64,000 bases of DNA from Bradyrhizobium tropiciagri (GTDB lineage: Bacteria; Pseudomonadota; Alphaproteobacteria; Rhizobiales; Xanthobacteraceae). The notes beneath the pieces are model-generated. The model was not told where the DNA came from. It saw only the letters and a list, made by a program, of their open reading frames with translations, and did no database searches. The translations under genes were made by a program, and so were the position numbers. How positions within the stretch are numbered: the stretch's first letter is position 1; every line of letters begins with the position of its first letter. Positions 55,259 through 63,725 of the stretch are shown here, in pieces. Location: assembly GCF_001189845.1 (NCBI RefSeq), contig NZ_LFLZ01000009.1:62001-126000 (forward strand), given 5' to 3'.

Positions 55259-57037
55259 ATGGTGCAACGCTTAAAGCCCGTTGATGTTGTCACGATCGGT
55301 GTCGGTCTGACCGGCTCTCTCGCGGCGCTCGAATTAGCGAAGGTCGGACTAAAGGTAGTCGGACTTGAACGCGGCGCTCCCCGCTACACAGTGCCCGATT
55401 TCCAATCACCTGCAATCCATGACGAGCTGCGCTTTTCGATCCGCAAGGGCATGATGCAGGACAACACGAAGGTCGCGGTGACCTTTCGCAACAGTTCCGA
55501 TCAGACCGCACTGCCGATCCGCCGCTGGGAGAGTTTTCTGCCGGGACAAGGACTGGGTGGCTCATTCGTGCATTGGAACGGCCAGAGCTTCCGCTTCCAG
55601 GTCGCCGACTTCATCTACAAGACCCACATCGAGCAGCGTTATGGGAAGAAATTTCTCGAAGCCTGCGGTGCGGAGCTGACCATTCAGGACTGGGGCGTCA
55701 GCTATGAGGAGCTTGAACCGCATTTCGATCGGTTCGAATATCTCTGCGGGGTAAGCGGCAAAGCTGGCAACATCAAGGGACAGATCCAGCCGGGCGGCAA
55801 TCCTTTCGAGGCCCCACGTTCGCGCGAATATCCCAATCCGCCGATGAAGGAGACGTATTTCGGTGCGATCTTTCGCAAGGGAGCGGAAAACCTCGGCTAC
55901 CATCCCTACCCGCAACCGTCTTCGAATCTGAGCCGGCCCTACACAAATCCGGAAGGGCTCAAGCTCCAGCAGTGCGTCTTCTGTGGCTTCTGCGAGCGCT
56001 ATGCCTGCGAACACTTCGCGAAGGCCAGTCCGCAAACCGTGATCTTGCCCGCCCTGCTCAATCGATCGAACTACGAGCTGCGAACCAATTGCGAGGTGCT
56101 GCGTATCAACCTGGACTCAACCCGCACGAAGGCAACGGGCGTCACCTATGTCGATGGCTCGGGTGCCGAATACGAGCAACCCGCCGAGCTCGTGCTGATT
56201 ACGGCTTTCCCTCTCAACAACGTCCGCACGCTCCTGCTCTCGGGCATCGGCGAACCCTACGATCCCAAGACCGGAAAGGGAGCCGTGGGTCGCAACTACA
56301 CTTATCAGACCACTGGCGGGGCCACAGTGTTCCTCGACGAAAGCACCAACGTTAACCCATTTATGTCTTCAGGCGCCCCGGGGACGATGATCGACGACTT
56401 CGGCGGCGACAATTTCGATCACTCGAACCTCGGATTCATCGGCGGCCAATATGTCGGCGCAATCATGACCGGAGGGCGCCCGATCGAGTTTCATCCGACA
56501 CCACCGGGTACGCCAAAGTGGGGGCTCGAGTGGAAGCGGGCCGTCGCGCAGCATTACAATCATACAATATTGGTTCAGCAGCACGGCACCTCTACGGCAA
56601 GCCGGCTCAACTATCTCGACCTCGATCCTACATACAAGGACGCGTGGGGTCAGCCACTGCTGCGCATGACGTTCGATTTTCCCGAGAACGATATTCGCAT
56701 GTCGCAATATATCGCGGACCGGGTCGTGGAGATTGGTCGCGCGATGGGCGGCAAGATCGTGGTACGAGGCGGCCAACGGCGTCCATATACCACTACCGTC
56801 TATCAAAGCACGCACAATTGCGGCGGCGCCATCATGGGCGCGGATCCCAAGACCAGCGTCGTCAACCGCTACCTGCAGTGCTGGGACGTCCCGAACGTCT
56901 TCAGCTTGGGTGCCTCGGCATTTCCCCAGAACGGCTCATACAACTATTCGGTCACCATTGGGGCGCTGACCTATTGGGCGCTCGACGCTATCAAGAATAA
57001 ATATGTCAGGGCGCCGGGGCCACTGGTGCACGCATGA
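55259..57037 (+). CDS. GMC-family FAD dehydrogenase, gluconate 2-dehydrogenase-like large subunit
   Basis: The protein has 592 residues. The FAD-binding motif is in VTIGVGLTGSLAALELAKVG, and LPGQGLGGSFVHWNGQSFRF matches the family. A Cys group CVFCGFCERYAC is present. The catalytic His is in QSTHNCGGAIMG. The usual GYNPT of the second catalytic site reads SYNYS here. It has no own signal peptide and is probably co-exported with the small subunit. It oxidises a sugar acid, sugar or alcohol and passes electrons to the cytochrome c encoded next (4-base overlap). Confidence 0.92.
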   Translation: MVQRLKPVDVVTIGVGLTGSLAALELAKVGLKVVGLERGAPRYTVPDFQSPAIHDELRFSIRKGMMQDNTKVAVTFRNSSDQTALPIRRWESFLPGQGLGGSFVHWNGQSFRFQVADFIYKTHIEQRYGKKFLEACGAELTIQDWGVSYEELEPHFDRFEYLCGVSGKAGNIKGQIQPGGNPFEAPRSREYPNPPMKETYFGAIFRKGAENLGYHPYPQPSSNLSRPYTNPEGLKLQQCVFCGFCERYACEHFAKASPQTVILPALLNRSNYELRTNCEVLRINLDSTRTKATGVTYVDGSGAEYEQPAELVLITAFPLNNVRTLLLSGIGEPYDPKTGKGAVGRNYTYQTTGGATVFLDESTNVNPFMSSGAPGTMIDDFGGDNFDHSNLGFIGGQYVGAIMTGGRPIEFHPTPPGTPKWGLEWKRAVAQHYNHTILVQQHGTSTASRLNYLDLDPTYKDAWGQPLLRMTFDFPENDIRMSQYIADRVVEIGRAMGGKIVVRGGQRRPYTTTVYQSTHNCGGAIMGADPKTSVVNRYLQCWDVPNVFSLGASAFPQNGSYNYSVTIGALTYWALDAIKNKYVRAPGPLVHA

Positions 57038-57762
57038 ACCCTGCGCGTCTGTCTTCCATTTTTGCTGCGAGCATCGGGGCTGTCGTTCTGAGCATGGCCT
57101 GGACAGCGTCGGCGCAGATACAGACCGCAGAGCATGCTCCGGATCGTGCACACGGGGCGGTGATCGCCGCGCAAGGCACGGCCGCCGGCGCGCCGGCCTG
57201 TGCCCAATGCCATGCCTTCAATGGGGTTGCCGACGGAAGCGGCGCATCACCGAGGATCGCCGGGCAGTCGGCCCACTATCTGGCAATGCAGCTGCAGCAC
57301 TTCGCGTCGGGCATCCGCGATAACCCGCTGATGTCACCGGTCGCGAAGGCGCTGGCGCCCAACGATATCGCTGACGTGTCCGCCTACTACGCGGCTATCA
57401 ATGCCCCTTTCCTGCCGCTGCCGACGCCCAACCCGACGCTCATCATTCAGGGCGAGAAGCTCGCGAAGGTTGGCAACGAAGCGCGGCAGATTCCAGCCTG
57501 CAACAATTGCCACGGACCTGGAGGCGCCGGAGAGCCGCCGGCGATTCCATACCTTGCGGGACAATACGCATCCTATATCGCGCTTGAACTGCAGATGTGG
57601 CGTCGCGGATTCCGAAAGAGCAGTCCGGAAGAAATGGCCCCGCTTTCTCACCGGCTCACTGAGGAGGATATCGCCGCCGTCGCCGCCTACTACCAACAAG
57701 TGCAGGGATTTGTCGATTCCGACGCATCGCATAGGACACCTCATGTCAGCGATCCCCGATGA
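57034..57762 (+). CDS. Exported di-heme cytochrome c
   Basis: The protein has 242 residues with a signal peptide (SIFAASIGAVVLSMAWTASA). Two heme sites are visible, CAQCH and CNNCH, each in a small cytochrome c domain (c4-like arrangement). The usual gluconate dehydrogenase partner is tri-heme and membrane bound; this one is smaller. It most likely carries electrons from the flavoprotein to the oxidase encoded downstream. It overlaps both neighbours, so it is an internal gene of one tight operon. Confidence 0.9.
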   Translation: MNPARLSSIFAASIGAVVLSMAWTASAQIQTAEHAPDRAHGAVIAAQGTAAGAPACAQCHAFNGVADGSGASPRIAGQSAHYLAMQLQHFASGIRDNPLMSPVAKALAPNDIADVSAYYAAINAPFLPLPTPNPTLIIQGEKLAKVGNEARQIPACNNCHGPGGAGEPPAIPYLAGQYASYIALELQMWRRGFRKSSPEEMAPLSHRLTEEDIAAVAAYYQQVQGFVDSDASHRTPHVSDPR

Positions 57763-57952
57763 GCAACGCCGATCACCTGCCACTAAGCTGAAACTGGCTT
57801 CCCCGCCAATCGATGCATCGAGCGCACCGGACAAGTTTGAACTTGGCACTCGCGGTGCCTTGGTCGTAGCGGGCATATCCGTCGGTCTGCTGTTCATAGG
57901 CTGGCTCGCATTCTATTTCCTCTTGTTCCTTCCGCGAGGCTCGGTTGGCTGA
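57743..57952 (+). CDS. Small single-helix protein, putative oxidase subunit IIa-like
   Basis: The protein has 69 residues: a polar N-terminal half and one membrane helix at the C-terminus (ALVVAGISVGLLFIGWLAFYF). It overlaps the preceding cytochrome gene by 20 bases and the following subunit II gene by 8, which supports translation. Single-helix accessory subunits are known in ba3-type oxidases, and position suggests the same here; there is no sequence motif to prove it. Confidence 0.65.
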   Translation: MSAIPDEQRRSPATKLKLASPPIDASSAPDKFELGTRGALVVAGISVGLLFIGWLAFYFLLFLPRGSVG

Positions 57953-58535
57953 GATCGATACAAAATCGCCGTCGCCTCCCCTGCCTGACGGTATCATCCC
58001 GGAAGAGGCAATCACGCGCGCCGAGAACCGCTGGCTCGCGATCATGCTCGGCATGCTCGGAGTAATGATCGCAGTTATCGTGGTGACCGGAGTTAGCAAC
58101 TCACTTCATCCTCCGAGCAATGTAGAAACGATCGATCCGGTGACTCTGCATCTCGGCGGCGAGTTCGCCGAAAACAATCTTGGCACCGCGGTCGATCCCG
58201 ACGCTTCGGTCACGGTGCGGCTGATTGCCGAGCAGTACGCTTTCGTTCCCGACTGCACGCGGATTCCCGTCGGAGCGCCGGTGAAATTTCGCCTTACCAG
58301 TACGGACGTCATCCACGGTTTCCTGCTTCCAGCGACAAACGTGAACACCATGGTAGTTCCCGGATTCATCGCCGAGGTTCGCACCACCTTCAGCCGACCC
58401 GGCGTCTACAATATGCCGTGCAACGAATTCTGCGGTTACGGGCATCACGGTATGTCGGCTCGTGTCGAGGTCGTCCCGAGCGAGCAGTTTCCGCCACAGG
58501 ACGCAGCCGAAAGGACAAGCTGTGCAAAACAGTAG
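57945..58535 (+). CDS. Heme-copper oxidase subunit II (CuA-binding)
   Basis: The protein has 196 residues starting with a TTG at 57945. One membrane helix (RWLAIMLGMLGVMIAVIVVTG) is followed by a cupredoxin domain with the CuA ligands in CNEFCGYGHHGM and an earlier His in DVIHGFLLP. The short form with one helix is typical of B-family (ba3) oxidases. CuA accepts electrons from cytochrome c. Overlaps of 8 and 14 bases connect it with its neighbours. Confidence 0.92.
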   Translation: MAEIDTKSPSPPLPDGIIPEEAITRAENRWLAIMLGMLGVMIAVIVVTGVSNSLHPPSNVETIDPVTLHLGGEFAENNLGTAVDPDASVTVRLIAEQYAFVPDCTRIPVGAPVKFRLTSTDVIHGFLLPATNVNTMVVPGFIAEVRTTFSRPGVYNMPCNEFCGYGHHGMSARVEVVPSEQFPPQDAAERTSCAKQ

Positions 58536-60162
58536 CCGCCTGGCGCTCTATCACTACTGGATCGCCTTTGCAGTGTTCTTGCCTTCTGTGCTGCTGGGCG
58601 CCTGGCAGATGCTGATGCGTAGCCCGCTGCCAGCGCCGCTAGAGGACCCGAATGCCTACTACGCCTCGGTGACGCTGCACGGAACGGCGATGGCGTATGT
58701 GGTGACCACGTTCTTTGCAATGGGATTTGGTTACGCGGTGACGACGACCAGCCTGGGGCGTCCGGTGCGCGGCGTCGCGCCGGCATGGATCGGCTTCGCC
58801 ATCTGCTTGATCGGGACAGCGATGGCTGTCATCACCGTCCTCGCGGGTCAGGCATCTGTGCTGTACACGTTCTATCCCCCGCTCCTGGCAAGCGCCTGGT
58901 ATTACGGAGGCGCATTCCTGCTGATTGCCGGATCGATGATCTGGGTCGTGATCATGATCTACAACATGGCGGCGTGGAAGCGAGAGAATCCAGGCCAACC
59001 AGTGCCGCTTCCAATGTTTGCGATCACTGCCACCGCCATCCTTTGGGCGTGGGCGGCGAGCGGCGTCCTGCTGGAACTTGCCGGCATCCTCCTTCCGCGA
59101 GCACTTGGCCTCACGACGCAAATCGACGCCGGCCTGGCACGCACGTTGTTCTCGGTGACTCTGCACGCCATCGTCTATTTCTGGTTAATGCCCGCCTACA
59201 TCGCCTTCTATACGCTCGTCCCACAGGCCGCCGGCGGGCGGCTCTATAGCGACACGATGGGCCGGCTAACGTTCGTCATGTTTCTCGTGTTCTCGCTGCC
59301 TGTCGGGATGCACCACATGTTCGCCGATCCGGACCACGGCGTAGGATTCAAGTTCCTGCAGTCATTTCTGACGTTCTTTGTTGCGCTGCCAACCCTGCTG
59401 ACCATTTTCTCGATTTGCGCCAGCCTGGAGATCGCCGGACGGGCGCGCGGCGGAACGGGGCTGTTGGGCTGGATTCCGGCGTTGCCCTGGGGCGAACCGA
59501 TGGTGCTTGCGGTAGCCCTCTCGTTGGTCATGCTCGGCCTCGGTGGGTTCGGCGGGCTCATCAACATGAGCTTCGCCATGAATTCGATGATCCACAACAC
59601 GTCGTGGGTAACTGCGCATTTCCATCTGATTTTCGGTGGTGCAGTCGTGATCATGTATTTCGCGATCGCGTACGAGATGTGGCCGAGGATCACCGGAAGG
59701 CCTCTACGCTCCAAGCGAGTGGCACGCTGGCAGCTCTGGCTATGGTTTGTCGGCATGATGATCGTCACGATCCCGTGGCACATCACAGGCTTGATGGGAC
59801 AGCCTAGACGCGTCGCCATCTTCGACTACAGCGATCCATTCACGGCCCGTATGGGTCCGCTTGTGATCGTCTCCGTCGCAGGCGGCGTCATCCTGCTCTC
59901 GTCCGCGATCCTCCTGATTGTCGTCTTGGTGAGGTCTCAATTCGGCGAAAGGCGGCTCGCCGCACCATTGACCTACGCTCTTGCGGTGAACCCGCCCAAA
60001 TCTGTTCCCGCATCCCTGAACGGCTTCGCCCTGTGGAACGCCATAGTGCTGGCGCTGATGGTCCTGGCTTACGGGTATCCGATTGGCCAGTTCTTCGTGC
60101 TGAAATCGTCGGTTCCCGCCTATGAAATGACGGGCCCATCAAACGGTTCGATTGTACGGTGA
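58522..60162 (+). CDS. Heme-copper oxidase subunit I, B-family (ba3-like)
   Basis: The protein has 546 residues from a GTG start with AAAGGA upstream, and about 13 membrane helices. Heme and copper ligands are seen in SVTLHGTAMAYVVTTFFAMG, HAIVYFWLMPAYIAFYTLVP (CuB His and crosslinked Tyr), GMHHMFADPDHG and WVTAHFHLIFGGAVVIMYFA. These are B-family features; this class has high oxygen affinity in known members. It reduces oxygen with electrons from cytochrome c. No assembly genes (ctaB, ctaG) lie beside it. Confidence 0.93.
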   Translation: MQNSSRLALYHYWIAFAVFLPSVLLGAWQMLMRSPLPAPLEDPNAYYASVTLHGTAMAYVVTTFFAMGFGYAVTTTSLGRPVRGVAPAWIGFAICLIGTAMAVITVLAGQASVLYTFYPPLLASAWYYGGAFLLIAGSMIWVVIMIYNMAAWKRENPGQPVPLPMFAITATAILWAWAASGVLLELAGILLPRALGLTTQIDAGLARTLFSVTLHAIVYFWLMPAYIAFYTLVPQAAGGRLYSDTMGRLTFVMFLVFSLPVGMHHMFADPDHGVGFKFLQSFLTFFVALPTLLTIFSICASLEIAGRARGGTGLLGWIPALPWGEPMVLAVALSLVMLGLGGFGGLINMSFAMNSMIHNTSWVTAHFHLIFGGAVVIMYFAIAYEMWPRITGRPLRSKRVARWQLWLWFVGMMIVTIPWHITGLMGQPRRVAIFDYSDPFTARMGPLVIVSVAGGVILLSSAILLIVVLVRSQFGERRLAAPLTYALAVNPPKSVPASLNGFALWNAIVLALMVLAYGYPIGQFFVLKSSVPAYEMTGPSNGSIVR

Positions 60163-61040
60163 TGGCGCGTGATCGAAATACCGTCTCGCCTATCAACCCC
60201 TGGCCGAAAGTCGCGTGGGCGCTTGTAGCCGGCGTGGCCGTTATCTCGATAGGTCTCGGCTTTGGCGTTCTCAGCCGCTATCAGCAGAACGATCCGACGC
60301 TGGATCTCTGGAGCGCGATTTGCCGTGGGCTCGGGCTCAACGCTGATATCGCACCCGCGAAGGAGTCAGAACCGGCCCTGCGTACACCCAGCCGGATCGC
60401 CTGGACCACCCATACTCTCGATCAAGTTTCCGCCGGCGACGTGAGACATGGCTCCTTCATCGCCATGAACTGCGTTGCCTGCCATGGCCAAAACGGCTTG
60501 AGCAAATCGACGGTGGCCCCAACGCTCGCGGGCATGGATGCAGCGGCAATCTTCAAACAGCTCGACGATTTTCGCTTCGGCAAGCGCACGTCGGGCGTCA
60601 TGGAAGCAATCGCGAAGACGCTATCGGTTCGGGATTCCGCGGATGTTGCCGCCTATTTGGCCGCGCAGAAGGACAGGCTTCCGCCGCTGCCCCCTGCGCG
60701 TATCCCTGAATCCGGTCACGGCCCGAGGGAAAGCGATCCGGCGAAGCGCTTGGTTTACGCGGGCGATCCACGGCGCGGGATCGCGCCCTGCTCGTCGTGT
60801 CACGGCCCGGGTGGCTACAAACTTGGCGCGCCCGCGCTGCACGGTCAGCAGGCCGCCTACATCGAACGGCAGCTTGCGAGCTTCGCCCAGGGTTTGCGCC
60901 AGAACGACATCTTCGAGCAGATGCGTGTGATCGCAAGGCAACTGACGACGGACGAAATGCAAGCGCTCGCCGCGTTTTACGCGGGCGCTCTCCAGTCACC
61001 GCCGACGACACACGCTGGCGCGCACGAAGACGCACCATGA
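60162..61040 (+). CDS. Membrane-anchored di-heme cytochrome c
   Basis: The protein has 292 residues. An N-terminal helix (VAWALVAGVAVISIGLGFGVL) is followed by two cytochrome c domains with CVACH and CSSCH. The start codon overlaps the subunit I stop (TGATG); a GTG at 60159 is an alternative. It closes the dehydrogenase-oxidase operon and may be the direct electron donor for the oxidase. It resembles the di-heme cytochrome at 57034 in domain layout but is longer and anchored. Confidence 0.9.
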   Translation: MARDRNTVSPINPWPKVAWALVAGVAVISIGLGFGVLSRYQQNDPTLDLWSAICRGLGLNADIAPAKESEPALRTPSRIAWTTHTLDQVSAGDVRHGSFIAMNCVACHGQNGLSKSTVAPTLAGMDAAAIFKQLDDFRFGKRTSGVMEAIAKTLSVRDSADVAAYLAAQKDRLPPLPPARIPESGHGPRESDPAKRLVYAGDPRRGIAPCSSCHGPGGYKLGAPALHGQQAAYIERQLASFAQGLRQNDIFEQMRVIARQLTTDEMQALAAFYAGALQSPPTTHAGAHEDAP

Positions 61041-61097
61041 ACAGAGTTACGACGCCAAGCCGCCGCCAGGCCATGAACTTTGTAAGGAGAGATGGTG

Positions 61098-61577
61098 ATG
61101 CGTAGTTACGTTGGAGCTGCATTGGTTACCGCAACTTTCATCCTTTCAGCACAGACCGCGCTGGCGCAACTGGCGGACAAGAAAGTGCTTACGCTCGAGG
61201 CCGCGCAGAAGATGGTCGCCGCAGCGCAAGCCGAAGCGGAACGACAGCATTTGGCCGGCGTCATAGCGGTGGTCGACGACGGCGGTTGGCCGATACTCGT
61301 GCTGCGGATGGATAATGCAGCCTACGTTGCAAGCATCGAGCTCGCGCCCGGCAAGGCTCGGACGGCGGCACTGTTCAAAAAGCCGACGCAGGCGCTGGAA
61401 GATTCCGTCAACCATGGCCGAATCGCGGCTGTTACCGCCCGTGACTTCATCATGATGCAGGGCGGCCTACCGATCGAGGTGGATGGCGAGGTCATCGGGG
61501 GTATCGGCGCGAGCTTCGACACACCGGAGCACGACGCCCAGATCGCGCAGGCTGGGTGTGCGGCGTTGAGCCGTTAA
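61098..61577 (+). CDS. Exported GlcG/HbpS-like (DUF336) protein, second copy
   Basis: The protein has 159 residues. A signal peptide (VGAALVTATFILSAQTALA) is followed by a DUF336 domain with VVDDGGWPILVLRMDNAA, GKARTAALFK and the end VDGEVIGGIGASFDTPEHD. AAGGAG lies before the ATG at 61098; an ATG at 61092 is too near to that site. It follows the terminal cytochrome gene by 57 bp and probably belongs to the same transcript. Heme binding is known for the HbpS relative; here it is only a possibility. Confidence 0.85.
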   Translation: MRSYVGAALVTATFILSAQTALAQLADKKVLTLEAAQKMVAAAQAEAERQHLAGVIAVVDDGGWPILVLRMDNAAYVASIELAPGKARTAALFKKPTQALEDSVNHGRIAAVTARDFIMMQGGLPIEVDGEVIGGIGASFDTPEHDAQIAQAGCAALSR

Positions 61578-61715
61578 TCAAAGAAGTGCCACGCACGGCG
61601 TATCCGATCGGTCCAGCATGGGGAAGCCCAACGTGAAAGAGAAAAAGGAAACTCTGCGAGCGGCGCGTCCTGGACTAGCGATAACAGAACTCTCTATCGA
61701 AGAGCGATAGTTCTT

Positions 61716-63155
61716 ATGCTCGTTTGCACTACGTGCGCGATGGATGCGTCGGCCGAGGACAGGACGAAGGCTGCCCCCGCCACGGTCACTAAGGCTGCGT
61801 CGCAGCCGTCCACGTGTGGCAGCGCTGAGGACTTTGTCGTCACCAACTGTATGCTGACCTGGAGTGGCATCACGGTTTACGGCACAATCGACATGGGCCT
61901 GACGTGGCGGAGCCACGCGGCGCCGTTCAATGGGACATCCGCTGTCGGGGAAGATTATCTCATTCAGAAGTATAGCAATCGTCCGCTGTGGGGCGCGGCG
62001 CCAAACGGCCTGACCCAGTCAAACATCGGGATCAAGGGTAACGAGCCATTCGCTCCCGGATGGGCGTTTGTTTTCGACCTGCAGGCCGGGTTCGACCCTT
62101 ATTCCCTCCAATTGGCCAATGGACCGCACTCGGTGGCCCAAAATGCCGGCGTGCCGCTCACGAGCCAAAACTCGTACGCTGACTCGAGCCGAGCTGGCCA
62201 ATTTTACAACTCCGTGGGCTATTTGGGCGTCAGTTCACCTTATGGCAGCTTAACCGTCTTCCGGCAGAACTCCCTGACATTGGACGCGGTTTTTGCCTAC
62301 GATCCGATGGCCGCTTCGTACGCTTTCTCGCCGATCGGCTTTCAGGGTATTGCCTGCGGCGCGGGCAATACGGAGGACTGTCGATTTAGCACTTCGGTGA
62401 AATATCATGCCGACATTGGCCAGTTCAGAATTGCCGCGCTCTGGCAATTCGGCGGTTACAGCCTGAACAACGCTGCGACTGGCTCCTACCAGCTTCAACT
62501 CGGCGGCGACATTCCCAATCTGGCCGGCGGCACGCTTTCACTCGACGCAATTGGCAGCTACGTCCGTGATGCCGTGTCGATAGGGCTTGCTGGCAGCGCG
62601 CCACCCGCAGTGCTTCCCCAGATTCTCACCGCTACGCTCTCCGACAACACCAGCGTGATGCTCGTTTCCAAATACAGCAACGGACCGGTCAAGCTGTTTG
62701 CAGGTTACGAATACATACGATACGCGCCCCCCAGTCATCCCTTTGCGGCCGGCAACGGTTTTACCGATATTGCAGGAGACTTCGTATGCGCCGCTTGCGC
62801 TGCGTTCAATAGCACGAACATTAGCAGCACCTCTTTCAACGCCGGTGACAAGCTATTCCATGTATTCTGGACTGGGGCGAAATACTCCGTCACCGACAAT
62901 CTGGATGTGATTGGCGCATACTATCATTATGATCAGCCGACATTCGGACCTCATGCCAGTTGCAGCGCTCTTCCGACGCCGGCAGCGTGCCACGGGACGT
63001 TCGACGCCGTTTCATTTGCCATCGATTGGCGGTTTGCGAAGAAATTTGATGCCTACGCCGGGTTGATGTACTCGCAGATCACCGGCGGCTTGGCGAACGG
63101 CTACCTCAATCGAAGCACGGTCGCGCCCACCGCTGGGTTTCGTTTCCGCTTCTGA
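61716..63155 (+). CDS. Outer-membrane porin (rhizobial type)
   Basis: The protein has 479 residues. The mature part is a typical alpha-proteobacterial porin: VYGTIDMGLTWRSHAAPFNG, NGLTQSNIGIKGNEPFAPGW, SSRAGQFYNSVGYLGVSSPY (loop 3 region), VSKYSNGPVKLFAGYEYIRY and the C-terminal Phe in AGFRFRF. The N-terminus is odd: a stop codon lies just before the ATG at 61716 and only about 13 residues precede the mature-like part, so the signal peptide looks truncated or the start is elsewhere. It could supply substrate for the periplasmic dehydrogenase. Confidence 0.85.
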   Translation: MLVCTTCAMDASAEDRTKAAPATVTKAASQPSTCGSAEDFVVTNCMLTWSGITVYGTIDMGLTWRSHAAPFNGTSAVGEDYLIQKYSNRPLWGAAPNGLTQSNIGIKGNEPFAPGWAFVFDLQAGFDPYSLQLANGPHSVAQNAGVPLTSQNSYADSSRAGQFYNSVGYLGVSSPYGSLTVFRQNSLTLDAVFAYDPMAASYAFSPIGFQGIACGAGNTEDCRFSTSVKYHADIGQFRIAALWQFGGYSLNNAATGSYQLQLGGDIPNLAGGTLSLDAIGSYVRDAVSIGLAGSAPPAVLPQILTATLSDNTSVMLVSKYSNGPVKLFAGYEYIRYAPPSHPFAAGNGFTDIAGDFVCAACAAFNSTNISSTSFNAGDKLFHVFWTGAKYSVTDNLDVIGAYYHYDQPTFGPHASCSALPTPAACHGTFDAVSFAIDWRFAKKFDAYAGLMYSQITGGLANGYLNRSTVAPTAGFRFRF

Positions 63156-63725
63156 GAGACTCGCAGGCACAAACGAGCCATTTCCGGCTGTGGCCTTCGG
63201 GGGTTTGAACGCGACACGCCGTAGCTGGCAAATAAAAGATGCTGCGTCAGATGAACGAGCGCAGTAGCGAGTGGTCGAAAAGCCACATAGTTCAGCCTCA
63301 CCATGAAGGCCGCATTGCACGCCGGACTTTCCCCCGACCGCGACTTCGAAGGGACTGAGACCGAACTTGCAGGCCGGGCTAATGGATTGTGCCCCTCAAC
63401 GCGACTCGGCGATCATCGCACACATATTGCATGCGGGACTGCCGATCTACCTCGAAGGCTTGTGTAGATCCGACAGCGACGCATATCGCGGGCCCATCCG
63501 CCTTGGTCGCACCCGCGGGTTCTGCGAAGGCTGTCTAGCTTCGGAGATGCACCAACCAGCTTCGTGGCTTGCTGTGCCAGGCATTCAGGTGCAGCAGTCT
63601 CAGCTTCACCTGGCTGCCAGGCGTACTGGTTTTGAGTTGTTGGACGAACCCGGTGCTCTCGCTTTCGCCGGCAGACGAGATCAGAGCGCTTGTCCGCGAC
63701 GGTTCAGCGCCCTTCCAAGCAGCCG
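63156..63725. other. Intergenic region, no gene recognised
   Basis: About 570 bp between the convergent porin and DUF4142 genes. No open frame with recognisable domains, no clear terminator. Confidence 0.4.
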
